A stretch of 64,000 nt of DNA from Stenotrophomonas sp. SAM-B (GTDB lineage: Bacteria > Pseudomonadota > Gammaproteobacteria > Xanthomonadales > Xanthomonadaceae). Positions 25,285 to 33,113 of the stretch are shown in pieces (within the stretch, counting starts at the first letter, position 1; every line of letters begins with the position of its first letter). The translations under genes and the position numbers were made by a program. The notes below the pieces were generated by a model. The model ran no database searches and was not told the DNA's origin. It saw nothing but the letters and a program-made list of their open reading frames with translations. The DNA lies in the NCBI RefSeq assembly GCF_013387485.1, contig NZ_JABBXB010000003.1:248001-312000 (forward strand), in the 5' to 3' direction.

Positions 25285-26802
25285 ATGAATACGGCGAATG
25301 TTTCGATGAAATCTCTCTTGCAATCGCTTCAGCTCGGTAGCTCTGTGGCAGAGTTCGACCAATCGCTGGAAAAGTACTTTGTCGAGAATCAAGCATTCAC
25401 TGCGTTGATTAAAAATGAAGCCGACGTAGTCGCAGGAGACAAAGGCACAGGGAAAACTGCCCTTTTCCGCATCCTGCAGGAGCGGCGCGCTAAAATTCCT
25501 GAGCTTGTCGGAATTGAGGTGATTGAAGGATTTAACCCGGTCGGTAGTCCGATATTCCAGCGCCTAGTTCATCAGGCGGTGATGACCGAGGGTCAGTATG
25601 CGAGTCTCTGGAAGGCTTATTTCCTGTCTTTGATTGGAAACTGGTTGCTTGGCATTGTTGGAAAAGATTACAGCGAGGCAAGCGCTGAGCTAGATCGTTT
25701 GCTAGAGGCGGCCGGGCTGAGGTCAAGGGATGACAAGCCCGAGACGATATTCTCGAAGATCGTGAACGCTGTGCAGCGGGCGCTTCTTGTGCGGCCAGCT
25801 GCTGCGCAGGTTGAGTTTTCTCTTTCCGAAACCGGGCTGCCAGTTATTACGCCCCGGCTGGAATTCACTCCGATTGAGAGCGTCAAAAACGTTGAAGAGG
25901 TCTCTTACTCGGAGGCATTCGCCTTGCTTGATCGTTGCTTGGCCGAGTTGGATGTCACGGTATGGGTGGCAATGGATCGACTTGATGAGGCGTTCCAAGG
26001 TTTCCCCGATGTCGAGGTCCCGGCGCTTAGAGCGCTGCTACGAACCTACCTGGATCTGCTTGCATTCGATAAGCTCCGTCTAAAGCTATTTGTGCGCCGA
26101 GACTTGTTCAGGCGAGTGATCGGCGGCGGTTTTGTTAACTTGACCCACATCAATGTCAGGAAAACTGAAATTTCCTGGGACGATCGAGAGCTTATGTACT
26201 TGCTGGCGCAGCGAGTTCGAGATAGCGGAGATTTTTTGAAGCTGCTCGGTCTTGTGGGGGCGGATGATGAGACGATCTTTTACAGGATTTTTCCGAATAA
26301 GGTAGATCAGGCGGAGCGCAAGCCTACTAGCTTTAATTGGATGATGTCGCGGATACGTGATGGGAATAACGTAAAGCCGCCCAGGAATTTGATTGACTTG
26401 GCGAATAGTGCTCGCGAAGTGCAGATCAATATGGACACCAGAGCCAACCGTGATTACGACCCGGACCAGCCATTGGTTTCCGCTGATGCGATTCGCGAGG
26501 CGCACGGTCGCCTCAGCTCTAAGCGCGTTGAGGACACGCTTTTGGCGGAAGCGGGTACAGAGCTAGGCGCATTGATCAACCGGTTTAAGCGTTCCAAAGC
26601 TGAGCACAACCTGGACACGCTATCTCAGGTGCTGGCGCTGTCTGGCGATGAGCTATCGATCAGGGTCGGGCAGCTGACCGAGATCGGCTTTCTTGAAGAG
26701 CTGAAGGCATCTTGGAAGATACCGATGCTCTATCGCGAAGGGCTGGAAATCACTCAGGGAAAAGCATTTTCCGTGAGCGAAGAGCCCGATGATGGCGAGT
26801 GA
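25285..26802 (+). CDS. P-loop ATPase of the Sll1717-like type, prophage cargo
   Basis: A 505-aa protein started at ATG 25285 (AGGG six bases upstream; ATG 25279 touches that site and is less likely). Walker A is GDKGTGKT at residues 51-58. Walker B is a hydrophobic strand ending in MDRLDE (226-235), a D-x-[LM]-D-[DE] form seen in KAP/STAND-like and Sll1717-type ATPases. The C-terminal part (about 400-490) looks like winged-helix segments. No membrane segments are seen. Codons are much richer in A/T (AAA, TTT, GAT, ATT) than in the phage genes around it, suggesting a separate origin. It lies after the tail genes and before attR, the classic place for lysogenic-conversion genes. Antiphage or regulatory function is plausible but unproven. 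Confidence 0.7.
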   Translation: MNTANVSMKSLLQSLQLGSSVAEFDQSLEKYFVENQAFTALIKNEADVVAGDKGTGKTALFRILQERRAKIPELVGIEVIEGFNPVGSPIFQRLVHQAVMTEGQYASLWKAYFLSLIGNWLLGIVGKDYSEASAELDRLLEAAGLRSRDDKPETIFSKIVNAVQRALLVRPAAAQVEFSLSETGLPVITPRLEFTPIESVKNVEEVSYSEAFALLDRCLAELDVTVWVAMDRLDEAFQGFPDVEVPALRALLRTYLDLLAFDKLRLKLFVRRDLFRRVIGGGFVNLTHINVRKTEISWDDRELMYLLAQRVRDSGDFLKLLGLVGADDETIFYRIFPNKVDQAERKPTSFNWMMSRIRDGNNVKPPRNLIDLANSAREVQINMDTRANRDYDPDQPLVSADAIREAHGRLSSKRVEDTLLAEAGTELGALINRFKRSKAEHNLDTLSQVLALSGDELSIRVGQLTEIGFLEELKASWKIPMLYREGLEITQGKAFSVSEEPDDGE

Positions 26803-26831
26803 CGATCCTGCGCGTGGCGGGGCTTCGTCAA

Positions 26832-27497
26832 TCAACGCAGGTGTCCCAGTAGATCCCTTGAATTGTTTCGCGGAGAATTTGCCGCTCGGCTGACCCTGTA
26901 GGCTTCCATCTCAGGGACTGCTGCGGCGGCAAGCATCGCCATGGCGTGGTCGGGCTCGGCCGCCAGCCACTCATCCGCTTGGCTGGCCGTCAGCCACACC
27001 GGCATGCGGTCGTGGATATCGGCCGAGACACCGCTGCTGTCCCCGGTGATGACGGTGAAGGTGCCTAGGTTGTCCGGGTCGAGCAGGGGGCTGGTGTCTT
27101 CCCACAGGCCGGCGGCCAGCAGCGGCCCGGTCGCGTGAATGAACCACGGGTCCTTCTTGCCATCCTCGGCATTGACCGACCACTCGTAGTAGCCGGCCAT
27201 CGGGATCAGGCACCGCCGCTTCTTGAATGCCGACCGGAATGCCGGCTTGGTCGCCACGGTCTCGATGCGCGCATTGATCGTCGAGCCCTGCAGCTTCTTC
27301 GCCTTGGCCCAGAAGGGCAGCAGGCCCCAGGACAGGCGAGTGACCTGCAGGCCGGTGCCGCGATCGAGGATCACGGAGGCGCGCTGGGTCGGCGCGAGGT
27401 TGTAGCTTTCCGGGATCGACAGCAGGTCGCCCACCAGCTGGGGGAACCCCAGGGTGTCAGCGTTTCGGATTGGGGTCTGGACGAATCGGCCGCACAT
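26832..27497 (-). CDS. yedK: SOS response-associated peptidase, SRAP (YedK/HMCES) family
   Basis: A 221-aa protein with all hallmarks of SRAP: Met1 followed by catalytic Cys2 (MCGRF), Asn75-Ala-Arg77, Glu105 in AGYYEW, and His162 in HDRMP. The initiator Met must be removed so that Cys2 can form a thiazolidine crosslink with abasic sites in single-stranded DNA, shielding them during replication. It is encoded opposite to the late genes, inside the prophage next to attR, so it can be expressed in the lysogen. In phages it may protect replicating DNA or counter base-excision attack. No obvious LexA box is recognised upstream. Confidence 0.95.
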   Translation of the reverse strand: MCGRFVQTPIRNADTLGFPQLVGDLLSIPESYNLAPTQRASVILDRGTGLQVTRLSWGLLPFWAKAKKLQGSTINARIETVATKPAFRSAFKKRRCLIPMAGYYEWSVNAEDGKKDPWFIHATGPLLAAGLWEDTSPLLDPDNLGTFTVITGDSSGVSADIHDRMPVWLTASQADEWLAAEPDHAMAMLAAAAVPEMEAYRVSRAANSPRNNSRDLLGHLR

Positions 27498-27740
27498 GGC
27501 CGAACCATAACCCCTACCGGTGGCCCGGGCCTTCGCGCGGCGTGCACTCCGACGGGCCGGGGCGGCCTATCCCCACACCAGGCCGGGCAATCACCCTGTG
27601 CCGCCGCAGGCTCCGCGCGGGCAATCTGTCCTCGCCGGATCCGGGAGCCGCAGGCAGCTCAGCCCGGGTGCTGGGGCGCCTGAGCAGCGCCCCGCCGGCA
27701 CCGTCGCAACCCCTGAGACGTCCGGGCGTATCCTGCGGGC

Positions 27741-27926
27741 ATGGACACCCCAGACAAGCCCGATCCGCCCGAGCGCCCGGACCCCACCAAGCTGGCTCCG
27801 GGCCTTGGCCACCTACTGATGCGCGACACCCGGACCCCAGAGCAACAGCAGGCCGCCTCGCTGAAGGAGTCGGCCAGGCGCTCGGGCAGGGGGCGTTCGA
27901 AGTGGTGGGAGAAGGTTGGGGAGTGA
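27741..27926 (+). CDS. small hydrophilic hypothetical protein
   Basis: A 61-aa protein rich in Pro, Asp, Lys and Arg (start MDTPDKPDPPERPDPTKL, later LMRDTRTPEQQQ, end KWWEKVGE), probably partly disordered. It is the last frame before attR, divergent from the SRAP gene. The ribosome site is weak (GCGGGC). The 243-bp stretch between it and the SRAP gene (27498-27740) shows no other gene and should hold the divergent promoters. No family is recognised. Confidence 0.45.
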   Translation: MDTPDKPDPPERPDPTKLAPGLGHLLMRDTRTPEQQQAASLKESARRSGRGRSKWWEKVGE

Positions 27927-28050
27927 TGCGAGGCGTCACCCTATCGGCTGGTAACTCATTGATCGGTATATGCAGGGATTGCCACTTTTCGCAGGCTCCT
28001 GCGCAGGCTTGATCCCTTAGCAGTCAATGACTTAGCCCGGTGAAGGGCGA

Positions 28051-28098
28051 TGCCTGGGGGGCAGAGGGTCGTCGGTTCAAATCCGGCCGTCCCGACCA
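28051..28098 (+). other. attR: 3' fragment of tRNA-Pro(GGG), right prophage boundary
   Basis: These 48 bases read as the 3' part of a proline tRNA: anticodon loop with GGG (CTGGGGG), anticodon 3' stem, variable loop, a perfect T arm (GTCGG-TTCAAAT-CCGGC), the acceptor strand CGTCCCG, discriminator A and CCA (28096-28098). The upstream bases cannot pair with the acceptor strand, so this is not a complete tRNA. It is the duplicated target that tyrosine-recombinase phages leave at the distal end; the intact tRNA-Pro should lie at the other end, outside the window. Confidence 0.85.
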
Positions 28099-28115
28099 AT
28101 GTTGGTGATTCGATC

Positions 28116-28154
28116 AAAGGCTTGTGCAGCGATGCGCAGGCCTTTTTTCTTTTT
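28116..28154 (+). terminator. intrinsic terminator, probably of the tRNA-Pro gene
   Basis: Stem AGGCTTGTGC (28118-28127) / GCGCAGGCCT (28134-28143) with two G-T pairs, loop AGCGAT, followed by a run of T. It lies 18 bases after the tRNA fragment, as expected for the host's original tRNA terminator left on the attR side. The whole gap 27927-28298 otherwise holds only attR and the leader of the next gene. Confidence 0.8.
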
Positions 28155-28298
28155 GTCCGAGTCCATCCTGCGGGCAAGACCGATGGTGTGGTTGGCTGTC
28201 CCCCGTCACTGTGAATGCTCTTCTCTGCGAACCCATGTCTGCCGCAATGTGCGGCAACAGCAGTGAAGCACCTTCATACGACCTCAGGGGAGATACTC

Positions 28299-28763
28299 AT
28301 GGTGATACGCCTGCCTGCTTTTGTTTCTTCCGTGGCGCTGATCTGCGCCACGCTCGTTGTTTCCAATGACGCTGCTGCTGCCGTCCCGGACAGGATGACC
28401 GTGGAGACCAAGGCACGTTACACGGTGGGTGCGTCCGAAGCCGATGCCCTTGACCGTTGGCTCGCACGTACGCCAGAGGCCGAGCCCCGTACCCTCGACT
28501 GGGGAACGGTGACCATCTCGTCGTTCAAGCGGGTAGATCCGCTCGCCATACGGACGGCGAACGCTCCTCCCGTCCCGCTCCCCACAAGGGGCACGCCGGG
28601 AGAGCAGCTGACCATCATCAACGAGCTGCCTGGCGGCTTCAGGGAGCGCTGGACGTTTGAATGGGTCGCTCCCCGAGGGGGCGGCGGTGGTGGAGAATGG
28701 AAACAGACGCACTACGAGTCGCTTGCGCCTGTCAGTGGCCTGTATCGACCCGATGAGTTGTGA
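28299..28763 (+). CDS. secreted hypothetical protein
   Basis: A 154-aa protein from ATG 28299 with AGGGGA 7 bases upstream; a longer frame to 28215 lacks this. A clear signal peptide (MVIRLPAFVSSVALICATLV..., cleavage near AAAA) precedes a polar domain with a Gly-rich stretch (RGGGGGGEW) near the end. It is the first host gene right of the prophage. No family is recognised. Confidence 0.65.
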   Translation: MVIRLPAFVSSVALICATLVVSNDAAAAVPDRMTVETKARYTVGASEADALDRWLARTPEAEPRTLDWGTVTISSFKRVDPLAIRTANAPPVPLPTRGTPGEQLTIINELPGGFRERWTFEWVAPRGGGGGGEWKQTHYESLAPVSGLYRPDEL

Positions 28764-28851
28764 TGGAGGCGGAATGACGCCGGGCGAGTCGTCGCAACGG
28801 GCGACAATGTCAGGCACGCCGCCCTGCGGCCCAGCGAGGAGGGATACACGC

Positions 28852-29286
28852 GTGATCGAGATTCGCCAGGCAACGATGCAGGACCTGCGAGCGCTGGTGG
28901 CCATCGACAGCGTCGCCGCACAGGCGCCGGAACGCGCTGAGCTGATCCGCGCCTGGATCGGGGCGGATGCGTGCTACGTGCTCACCGTCGACGCATGCGC
29001 CGCCGCGTACGGCGTACTCGACTATCACTTCTTCGGCTGCGGCTTCATCGAGATGCTGATGGTCGATCCAGCGCGCCGTCGCCAAGGGCTGGCCCGGATC
29101 CTGATCGAGCACCTGAAATCCGTCTGTGTACACCCCAAGCTGTTTGCATCGACCAATCGTTCCAACACCCGGATGCAGGCCGTGCTTCTGCAGACCGGCT
29201 TCGAGCCCAGCGGATACATCGACAACCTCGACCCCGATGATCCCGAGCTGGTGTTCTACTGCAGGGTCACCCCGGACGAGGGTTGA
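28852..29286 (+). CDS. GNAT-family N-acetyltransferase
   Basis: A 144-aa protein from GTG 28852, preceded by GAGGAGGGA at the right distance (the frame extends upstream, but into the previous gene). It has the GNAT layout: an N-terminal IEIRQATMQDLRAL strand-helix, the central beta4 (GFIEMLMVDPARRRQGLARILI) containing the R/Q-x-x-G-x-A acetyl-CoA loop (RRRQGLA), and a C-terminal LLQTGFEPSGYID segment. It transfers an acetyl group from acetyl-CoA; the substrate cannot be told. Confidence 0.88.
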   Translation: MIEIRQATMQDLRALVAIDSVAAQAPERAELIRAWIGADACYVLTVDACAAAYGVLDYHFFGCGFIEMLMVDPARRRQGLARILIEHLKSVCVHPKLFASTNRSNTRMQAVLLQTGFEPSGYIDNLDPDDPELVFYCRVTPDEG

Positions 29287-29316
29287 GCCTTCGCACAACG
29301 TTTGCCAGCTGCGTTG

Positions 29317-30288
29317 TCAGAAGTAGCCACTGGCCTTGATCACCCCATCCACAGCCGCCGCATCGTCATACCGCAGCTCGATCAACGTGGCTATCGCCTT
29401 GGCTTTGTCCGGTTGCGCGGCGTAGTACGCGGTGGCAATCCGATACCCCACGTAGTAACCGAGATCGCTGACCCCGAAGCGGTTGGCGCTGCTGTTGTAC
29501 AGCCAGTCGCGGTAGTCGTTGCCATGCCGGTCGGCCTGGAACTGCCGCCTGAGCTCGGCTTCGTGCGACGGCCCATGGACGTACAGCGGCAGGTCGGGCT
29601 TCTTTCCGGTGACGAGCTCGGCGACCAGTTCCGCCACGCCTTCGCGCAACGCGTACTGCGCCAGGGTATCGCCGGCCCCGATCTGCTGCGTATGGATGTA
29701 CTCGTGGATGTTGTTCTGACCGTTGTTGTGGAACGGCTGCGAGGCATAGAACGTACGCAGCCGGGTCTGCAGCGGTTCGGGGAGCTCGGACACATCGACG
29801 CTGTCGTCGCCCAGGGCAAGTTCGGCACCGATCAGCACCTTGTCATCCAGGGTGGTGCCGCCGGTGCGCAGTACCCCGATCGCATAGGTGATGCTGGCCG
29901 GGCGCAGGGCGGGATACAGGCGTTTCAGCGTCGCCAAGTCGGCGTCCAGCCCGGCGCTGGCGGCGAACGCACGGTCGGTCAGCGGCCGCACGGAGGCCCA
30001 GTAGCGCGGCCAGGCGTCGATCGCTGCCACGTACTGGCTGGCGGTATAGCCGCGGGCCTCCATCAAGGCGTGCAGGCCGGGCGTGCCCTTGTCGATGTAG
30101 AGCGACTGGATGAGCTGCTGTTTACGCGCGGCATCGGCTTCGCTGCGGATCGCATCGTGGGCAAGCCAGAAGTTCGCGATGTCGGCGGTGATCACCCGGG
30201 ACGAGGCGGGCGGCGCCGCTGCCGCCATGGTCCATGGCAGGGTGCCTGCGATAAGCAGGGCCGAGAGGATGCGCGCCCATGGTTTCAT
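29317..30288 (-). CDS. secreted HExxH putative zinc metallopeptidase
   Basis: A 323-aa protein with a signal peptide (MKPWARILSALLIAGTLPW...MAAAA). Residues 195-199 are HEYIH, a HExxH zinc motif, followed about 20 residues later by EGVAELVAEL with Glu216 and Glu220 as possible third ligands, a gluzincin-like arrangement. The C-terminal half resembles predicted Zn-dependent proteases of the DUF2268 / GldB-related kind. It should act in the periplasm or outside. Start chosen at ATG 30288 because the signal peptide follows; the frame runs further upstream only antisense to panB. Confidence 0.7.
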   Translation of the reverse strand: MKPWARILSALLIAGTLPWTMAAAAPPASSRVITADIANFWLAHDAIRSEADAARKQQLIQSLYIDKGTPGLHALMEARGYTASQYVAAIDAWPRYWASVRPLTDRAFAASAGLDADLATLKRLYPALRPASITYAIGVLRTGGTTLDDKVLIGAELALGDDSVDVSELPEPLQTRLRTFYASQPFHNNGQNNIHEYIHTQQIGAGDTLAQYALREGVAELVAELVTGKKPDLPLYVHGPSHEAELRRQFQADRHGNDYRDWLYNSSANRFGVSDLGYYVGYRIATAYYAAQPDKAKAIATLIELRYDDAAAVDGVIKASGYF

Positions 30289-30405
30289 GTCGTTCTTCGT
30301 CGGATGGGTGATCCACCGTTGGATGCAGGAACCGGTCAGAAGGTTTAAAGGGACGGGGAGCTGGCACACTCTGATCCCACGTTGTCCCCCACCAGGATGC
30401 TTCGC

Positions 30406-31251
30406 ATGACCGAACAGCTCCATCCCTACGCGACGCCGGGCACTGCCCCGGTCCCGGCACCGCGCGTGCGCATTCCACATCTGCAGCAGATGAAGGAGCG
30501 TGGCGAGAAGTGGGCCATGCTGACCGCCTACGACATGTACACCGCGACGATCTTCGAAGACGCCGGCATTCCGGTGCTGCTGATCGGCGATTCGGCGTCC
30601 AACAACGTGTTCGGCAACGACTCCCTGCTGCCGGTCACGGTCGATGAGCTGATGCCGCTGGTGCGCGCGGTCAGCCGCTGCACGCGGCGCCCGCTGGTGA
30701 TCGCCGATCTGCCGTTCGGCTCCTACCAGGCCTCGCCGGAGCAGTGCTTCCACACGGCCGTGCGTTTCATGAAGGAGGGCGGCGCACACGCAGTGAAACT
30801 GGAAGGCGGCATCGAGATGGTGCCGCAGGTCCGCAAGCTGGTCAGCTGCGGCATCCCGGTGATGGCGCATATCGGCTTCACGCCGCAGTCGGAGCATCAG
30901 CTCGGCGGCTTCCGCGTGCAGGGGCGGGGCGAGGATGGCGCACGGCTGATCGAGGAGGCGCGCGCGCTGGAGGCTGCCGGTGCTTTCGCGGTACTGATGG
31001 AAATGGTCCCCGGCACGGTGGCCGCACAGATCACCGCGGCACTGAAGATTCCCACCGTCGGCATCGGAGCGGGCAACGACTGCGATGCGCAGGTGCTGGT
31101 CTGGCAGGACATGGCAGGGCTGCGCACCGGCAAGCTGCCGCGCTTCGTGAAGCAGTACGCGGACATGCACGGGCTGCTGGAAAAGGCCGCGCGTGAGTTC
31201 GCGGAAGAGGTGGGTGCGGGCACGTTCCCCGGCCCGGAACACACGTTCTGA
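30406..31251 (+). CDS. panB: 3-methyl-2-oxobutanoate hydroxymethyltransferase (PanB)
   Basis: A 281-aa enzyme for the first step of pantothenate synthesis: ketoisovalerate plus methylene-tetrahydrofolate to ketopantoate. Visible motifs are [10 protein letters not shown], the metal-binding [30 protein letters not shown] and LEMVPG. The C-terminal part ([38 protein letters not shown]) closely follows the actinobacterial PanB pattern as I recall it. No panC or panD is next to it, unlike usual pan operons. It could be a second copy or a horizontally acquired version. The start at 30406 follows AGG by nine bases; ATG 30397 is possible. Confidence 0.92.
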   Translation: MTEQLHPYATPGTAPVPAPRVRIPHLQQMKERGEKWAMLTAYDMYTATIFEDAGIPVLLIGDSASNNVFGNDSLLPVTVDELMPLVRAVSRCTRRPLVIADLPFGSYQASPEQCFHTAVRFMKEGGAHAVKLEGGIEMVPQVRKLVSCGIPVMAHIGFTPQSEHQLGGFRVQGRGEDGARLIEEARALEAAGAFAVLMEMVPGTVAAQITAALKIPTVGIGAGNDCDAQVLVWQDMAGLRTGKLPRFVKQYADMHGLLEKAAREFAEEVGAGTFPGPEHTF

Positions 31252-31282
31252 TCGATACGCGCGCGGCCTGAGGCGCGTTTCC

Positions 31283-31308
31283 ACGGTACCGCCGCGCGGC
31301 GGTACCGT
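31283..31308. other. 26-bp perfect palindrome (hairpin or operator)
   Basis: ACGGTACCGCC / GGCGGTACCGT with centre GCGC, 32 bases after panB and 24 bases before the sigma-factor start. There is no U-tract. It is either a panB mRNA end or an operator upstream of the sigma gene. Confidence 0.55.
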
Positions 31309-31331
31309 GTCGCCTGCGTCATCGAATCGTC

Positions 31332-31901
31332 ATGCAGGCCACGTACCTTCGCCGCACCTGGGGGCGAGGCGGGATCGTGGCCGAACACGCAAAACGGCGT
31401 TTGGCGCGCATGTTTCTGGAGCAGGGGCCGGTGCTGAGGGGATTCTTCACCCGCCGCGGTGCGCGTCAAGATGCCGAGGACATGGTGCAGGAAACCTATC
31501 TGCGCCTGCTGCGCGCACATGAGGATCACGGCGAGGCGATCGCCAATCCGGAGGCCTATCTGTTCACCGTCGCGCAGAACCTGGCGCGCGAGCAGGCCGC
31601 GCGTCGGCGCTGGTCGATGCTTCCGATCGATGATCTGGAAAACCTCACCACGCTGCTGACCGGCGAAGAAACCGTCGAGGATGCCGCCGAGCGCGAGCAG
31701 CGCCGCACGCATCTGCAGACGCTGCTGGGCACCTTGCCCGAGCACACCCGTGCGGTGTTGGTGATGCAGTACCGCGATGGACTCAGCTACAAGGAGATCG
31801 CCGAGCGGCTGGGCGTGTCCTCCCATATGGTCAAGAAGCACGTGGTGCGTGGCCTGTCCGTGTGCCGCCGCGCGCTTGCCGGTCATGCGGAGGCGTGGTG
31901 A
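31332..31901 (+). CDS. ECF RNA polymerase sigma factor, FecI-like
   Basis: A 189-aa sigma-70 family factor (GTG at 31377 could give a 174-aa form). Region 2 spans about residues 28-95 (ARQDAEDMVQETYLRLLRAH) and region 4 about 125-180 (RAVLVMQYRDGLSYKEIAERL). It overlaps the FecR-like gene (GTGA) and precedes a TonB receptor with an STN domain, so it fits cell-surface signalling: receptor occupied, FecR cleaved or altered, sigma released, receptor operon transcribed. Confidence 0.92.
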   Translation: MQATYLRRTWGRGGIVAEHAKRRLARMFLEQGPVLRGFFTRRGARQDAEDMVQETYLRLLRAHEDHGEAIANPEAYLFTVAQNLAREQAARRRWSMLPIDDLENLTTLLTGEETVEDAAEREQRRTHLQTLLGTLPEHTRAVLVMQYRDGLSYKEIAERLGVSSHMVKKHVVRGLSVCRRALAGHAEAW

Positions 31902-32953
31902 GCGAGATTCCCGCGCCGCGTCCTTCCCTCGCCAACGAAGCCGCGCACTGGCATGCGCTGCAGCGCCAGGGCGGGGTGACGCCTGATCAGCAACGCCAGT
32001 TCATGACCTGGCTGGTGACCTCGCCGGCCCACCTGCGCGAGTACATCACGGTCAGCCGCGTGGCCAGCGAGCTCAGCGATGCGTTGCGGGGCATGGCGGT
32101 CGACCTGGATGCGCTGATTGCTGCAGGGCCACCGCCGGCCGACGACAACGTGGTGGCGCTGCCGGTGCGTCGGCGCCCGCCGCAGCCGGTGGCATCGCGC
32201 GCGTCACGCCGGCACCTGCCGGGTATCGCCGCCGCCGCCGCGCTGCTGCTGGGTGTGGGGGTGGTCGGCCACATGGCCTGGCCACAGAGCCGCCACTACG
32301 TCGCAGCGCATGGCGTGCCGCGCAGCTTCGCGCTGCCCGATCACACCGTGGTGCATCTGAACGCGGAGAGCGAACTATCGATCCGCTTCACCCTGCTGAG
32401 CCGCCGCGTGGAGCTGTCGCGCGGGCAGGCCAGCTTTGTGGTCGCCGAGGAACGTCGTCCCTTCGCCGTGCATGCGGCAGGGCTGGAGGTGCGCGATATC
32501 GGCACGACCTTCGACGTGTCGCTGCGGCGCGAGCAGGCGAGGATCGAGGTGGCCGAAGGCAGCGTGCAGGTGCGCGGCGACTCGGGCCAGGGCCGTCTGC
32601 TCGCTGATCTTCGCGCCGGGCAGAGCGCCCATATCGACTACCGCGACCAGTCCGTCAGCATCCGCCAGCAGCATGCGGACACGATGACCGCATGGTGGCG
32701 ACGCCGCGTGGTGTTCCAGGACGAGCCACTGCGCGAGGTGGCCGAGCAGTTCAACCGGCTCAACGACGTGCGCCTGCAGGTGGATGACGATGTCGCCGGC
32801 GCGCTGCGCCTGACCGGCAACCTGCGTGGCGATGATCTTGCATCGCTGCGTACCTTCCTCGATCAGCAGCCCTCGCTGCATACGCGTGTGGTCGACAGAA
32901 CGATCCGTGTGGGCAGCCGCTCTGCCGCTGGGGCCGCGCAGAAACCGCAGTAA
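31898..32953 (+). CDS. FecR-like anti-sigma regulator
   Basis: A 351-aa inner-membrane protein starting at GTG 31898, which overlaps the sigma stop, with GGAGG four bases upstream. N-terminal cytoplasmic DUF4880-like segment (NEAAHWHALQRQGGVTPDQQ), one membrane helix (LPGIAAAAALLLGVGVVG, about residues 107-126), a periplasmic FecR domain (YVAAHGVPRSFALPDHTVVHL, then RPFAVHAAGLEVRDIGTTF) and a C-terminal DUF4974/STN-like end (LREVAEQFNRLNDVRLQV). It transmits the receptor signal to the sigma factor. Confidence 0.92.
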   Translation: MSEIPAPRPSLANEAAHWHALQRQGGVTPDQQRQFMTWLVTSPAHLREYITVSRVASELSDALRGMAVDLDALIAAGPPPADDNVVALPVRRRPPQPVASRASRRHLPGIAAAAALLLGVGVVGHMAWPQSRHYVAAHGVPRSFALPDHTVVHLNAESELSIRFTLLSRRVELSRGQASFVVAEERRPFAVHAAGLEVRDIGTTFDVSLRREQARIEVAEGSVQVRGDSGQGRLLADLRAGQSAHIDYRDQSVSIRQQHADTMTAWWRRRVVFQDEPLREVAEQFNRLNDVRLQVDDDVAGALRLTGNLRGDDLASLRTFLDQQPSLHTRVVDRTIRVGSRSAAGAAQKPQ

Positions 32954-33113
32954 TGGCAGTTCCCCGCGGGACCGCGGGCGGCGCTGCCAAGGGCTGTCAA
33001 AAAAAATTCATCGAACTACCGGTGCCCGATCCGCGCCCTGCGCCCTCGTAGTCCAGGCAAGCGCGAACGATTCCGTCTCGCGACGCTCATACCCCCCCCA
33101 CTGGACTTCTACG

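Noticed and set aside
28010..28098. Complete functional tRNA-Pro
   Set aside because: A D-arm-like GCCC...GGGC occurs upstream, but no 5' acceptor strand pairs with CGTCCCG and the anticodon stem 5' side is broken, so only the 3' part is tRNA.
1..28098. Integrase, repressor or early lambda-type regulators
   Set aside because: None is found in this window; they must lie left of base 1.
30289..31284. N-terminal extension of the HExxH protein
   Set aside because: Runs antisense through panB; a signal peptide begins at 30288.
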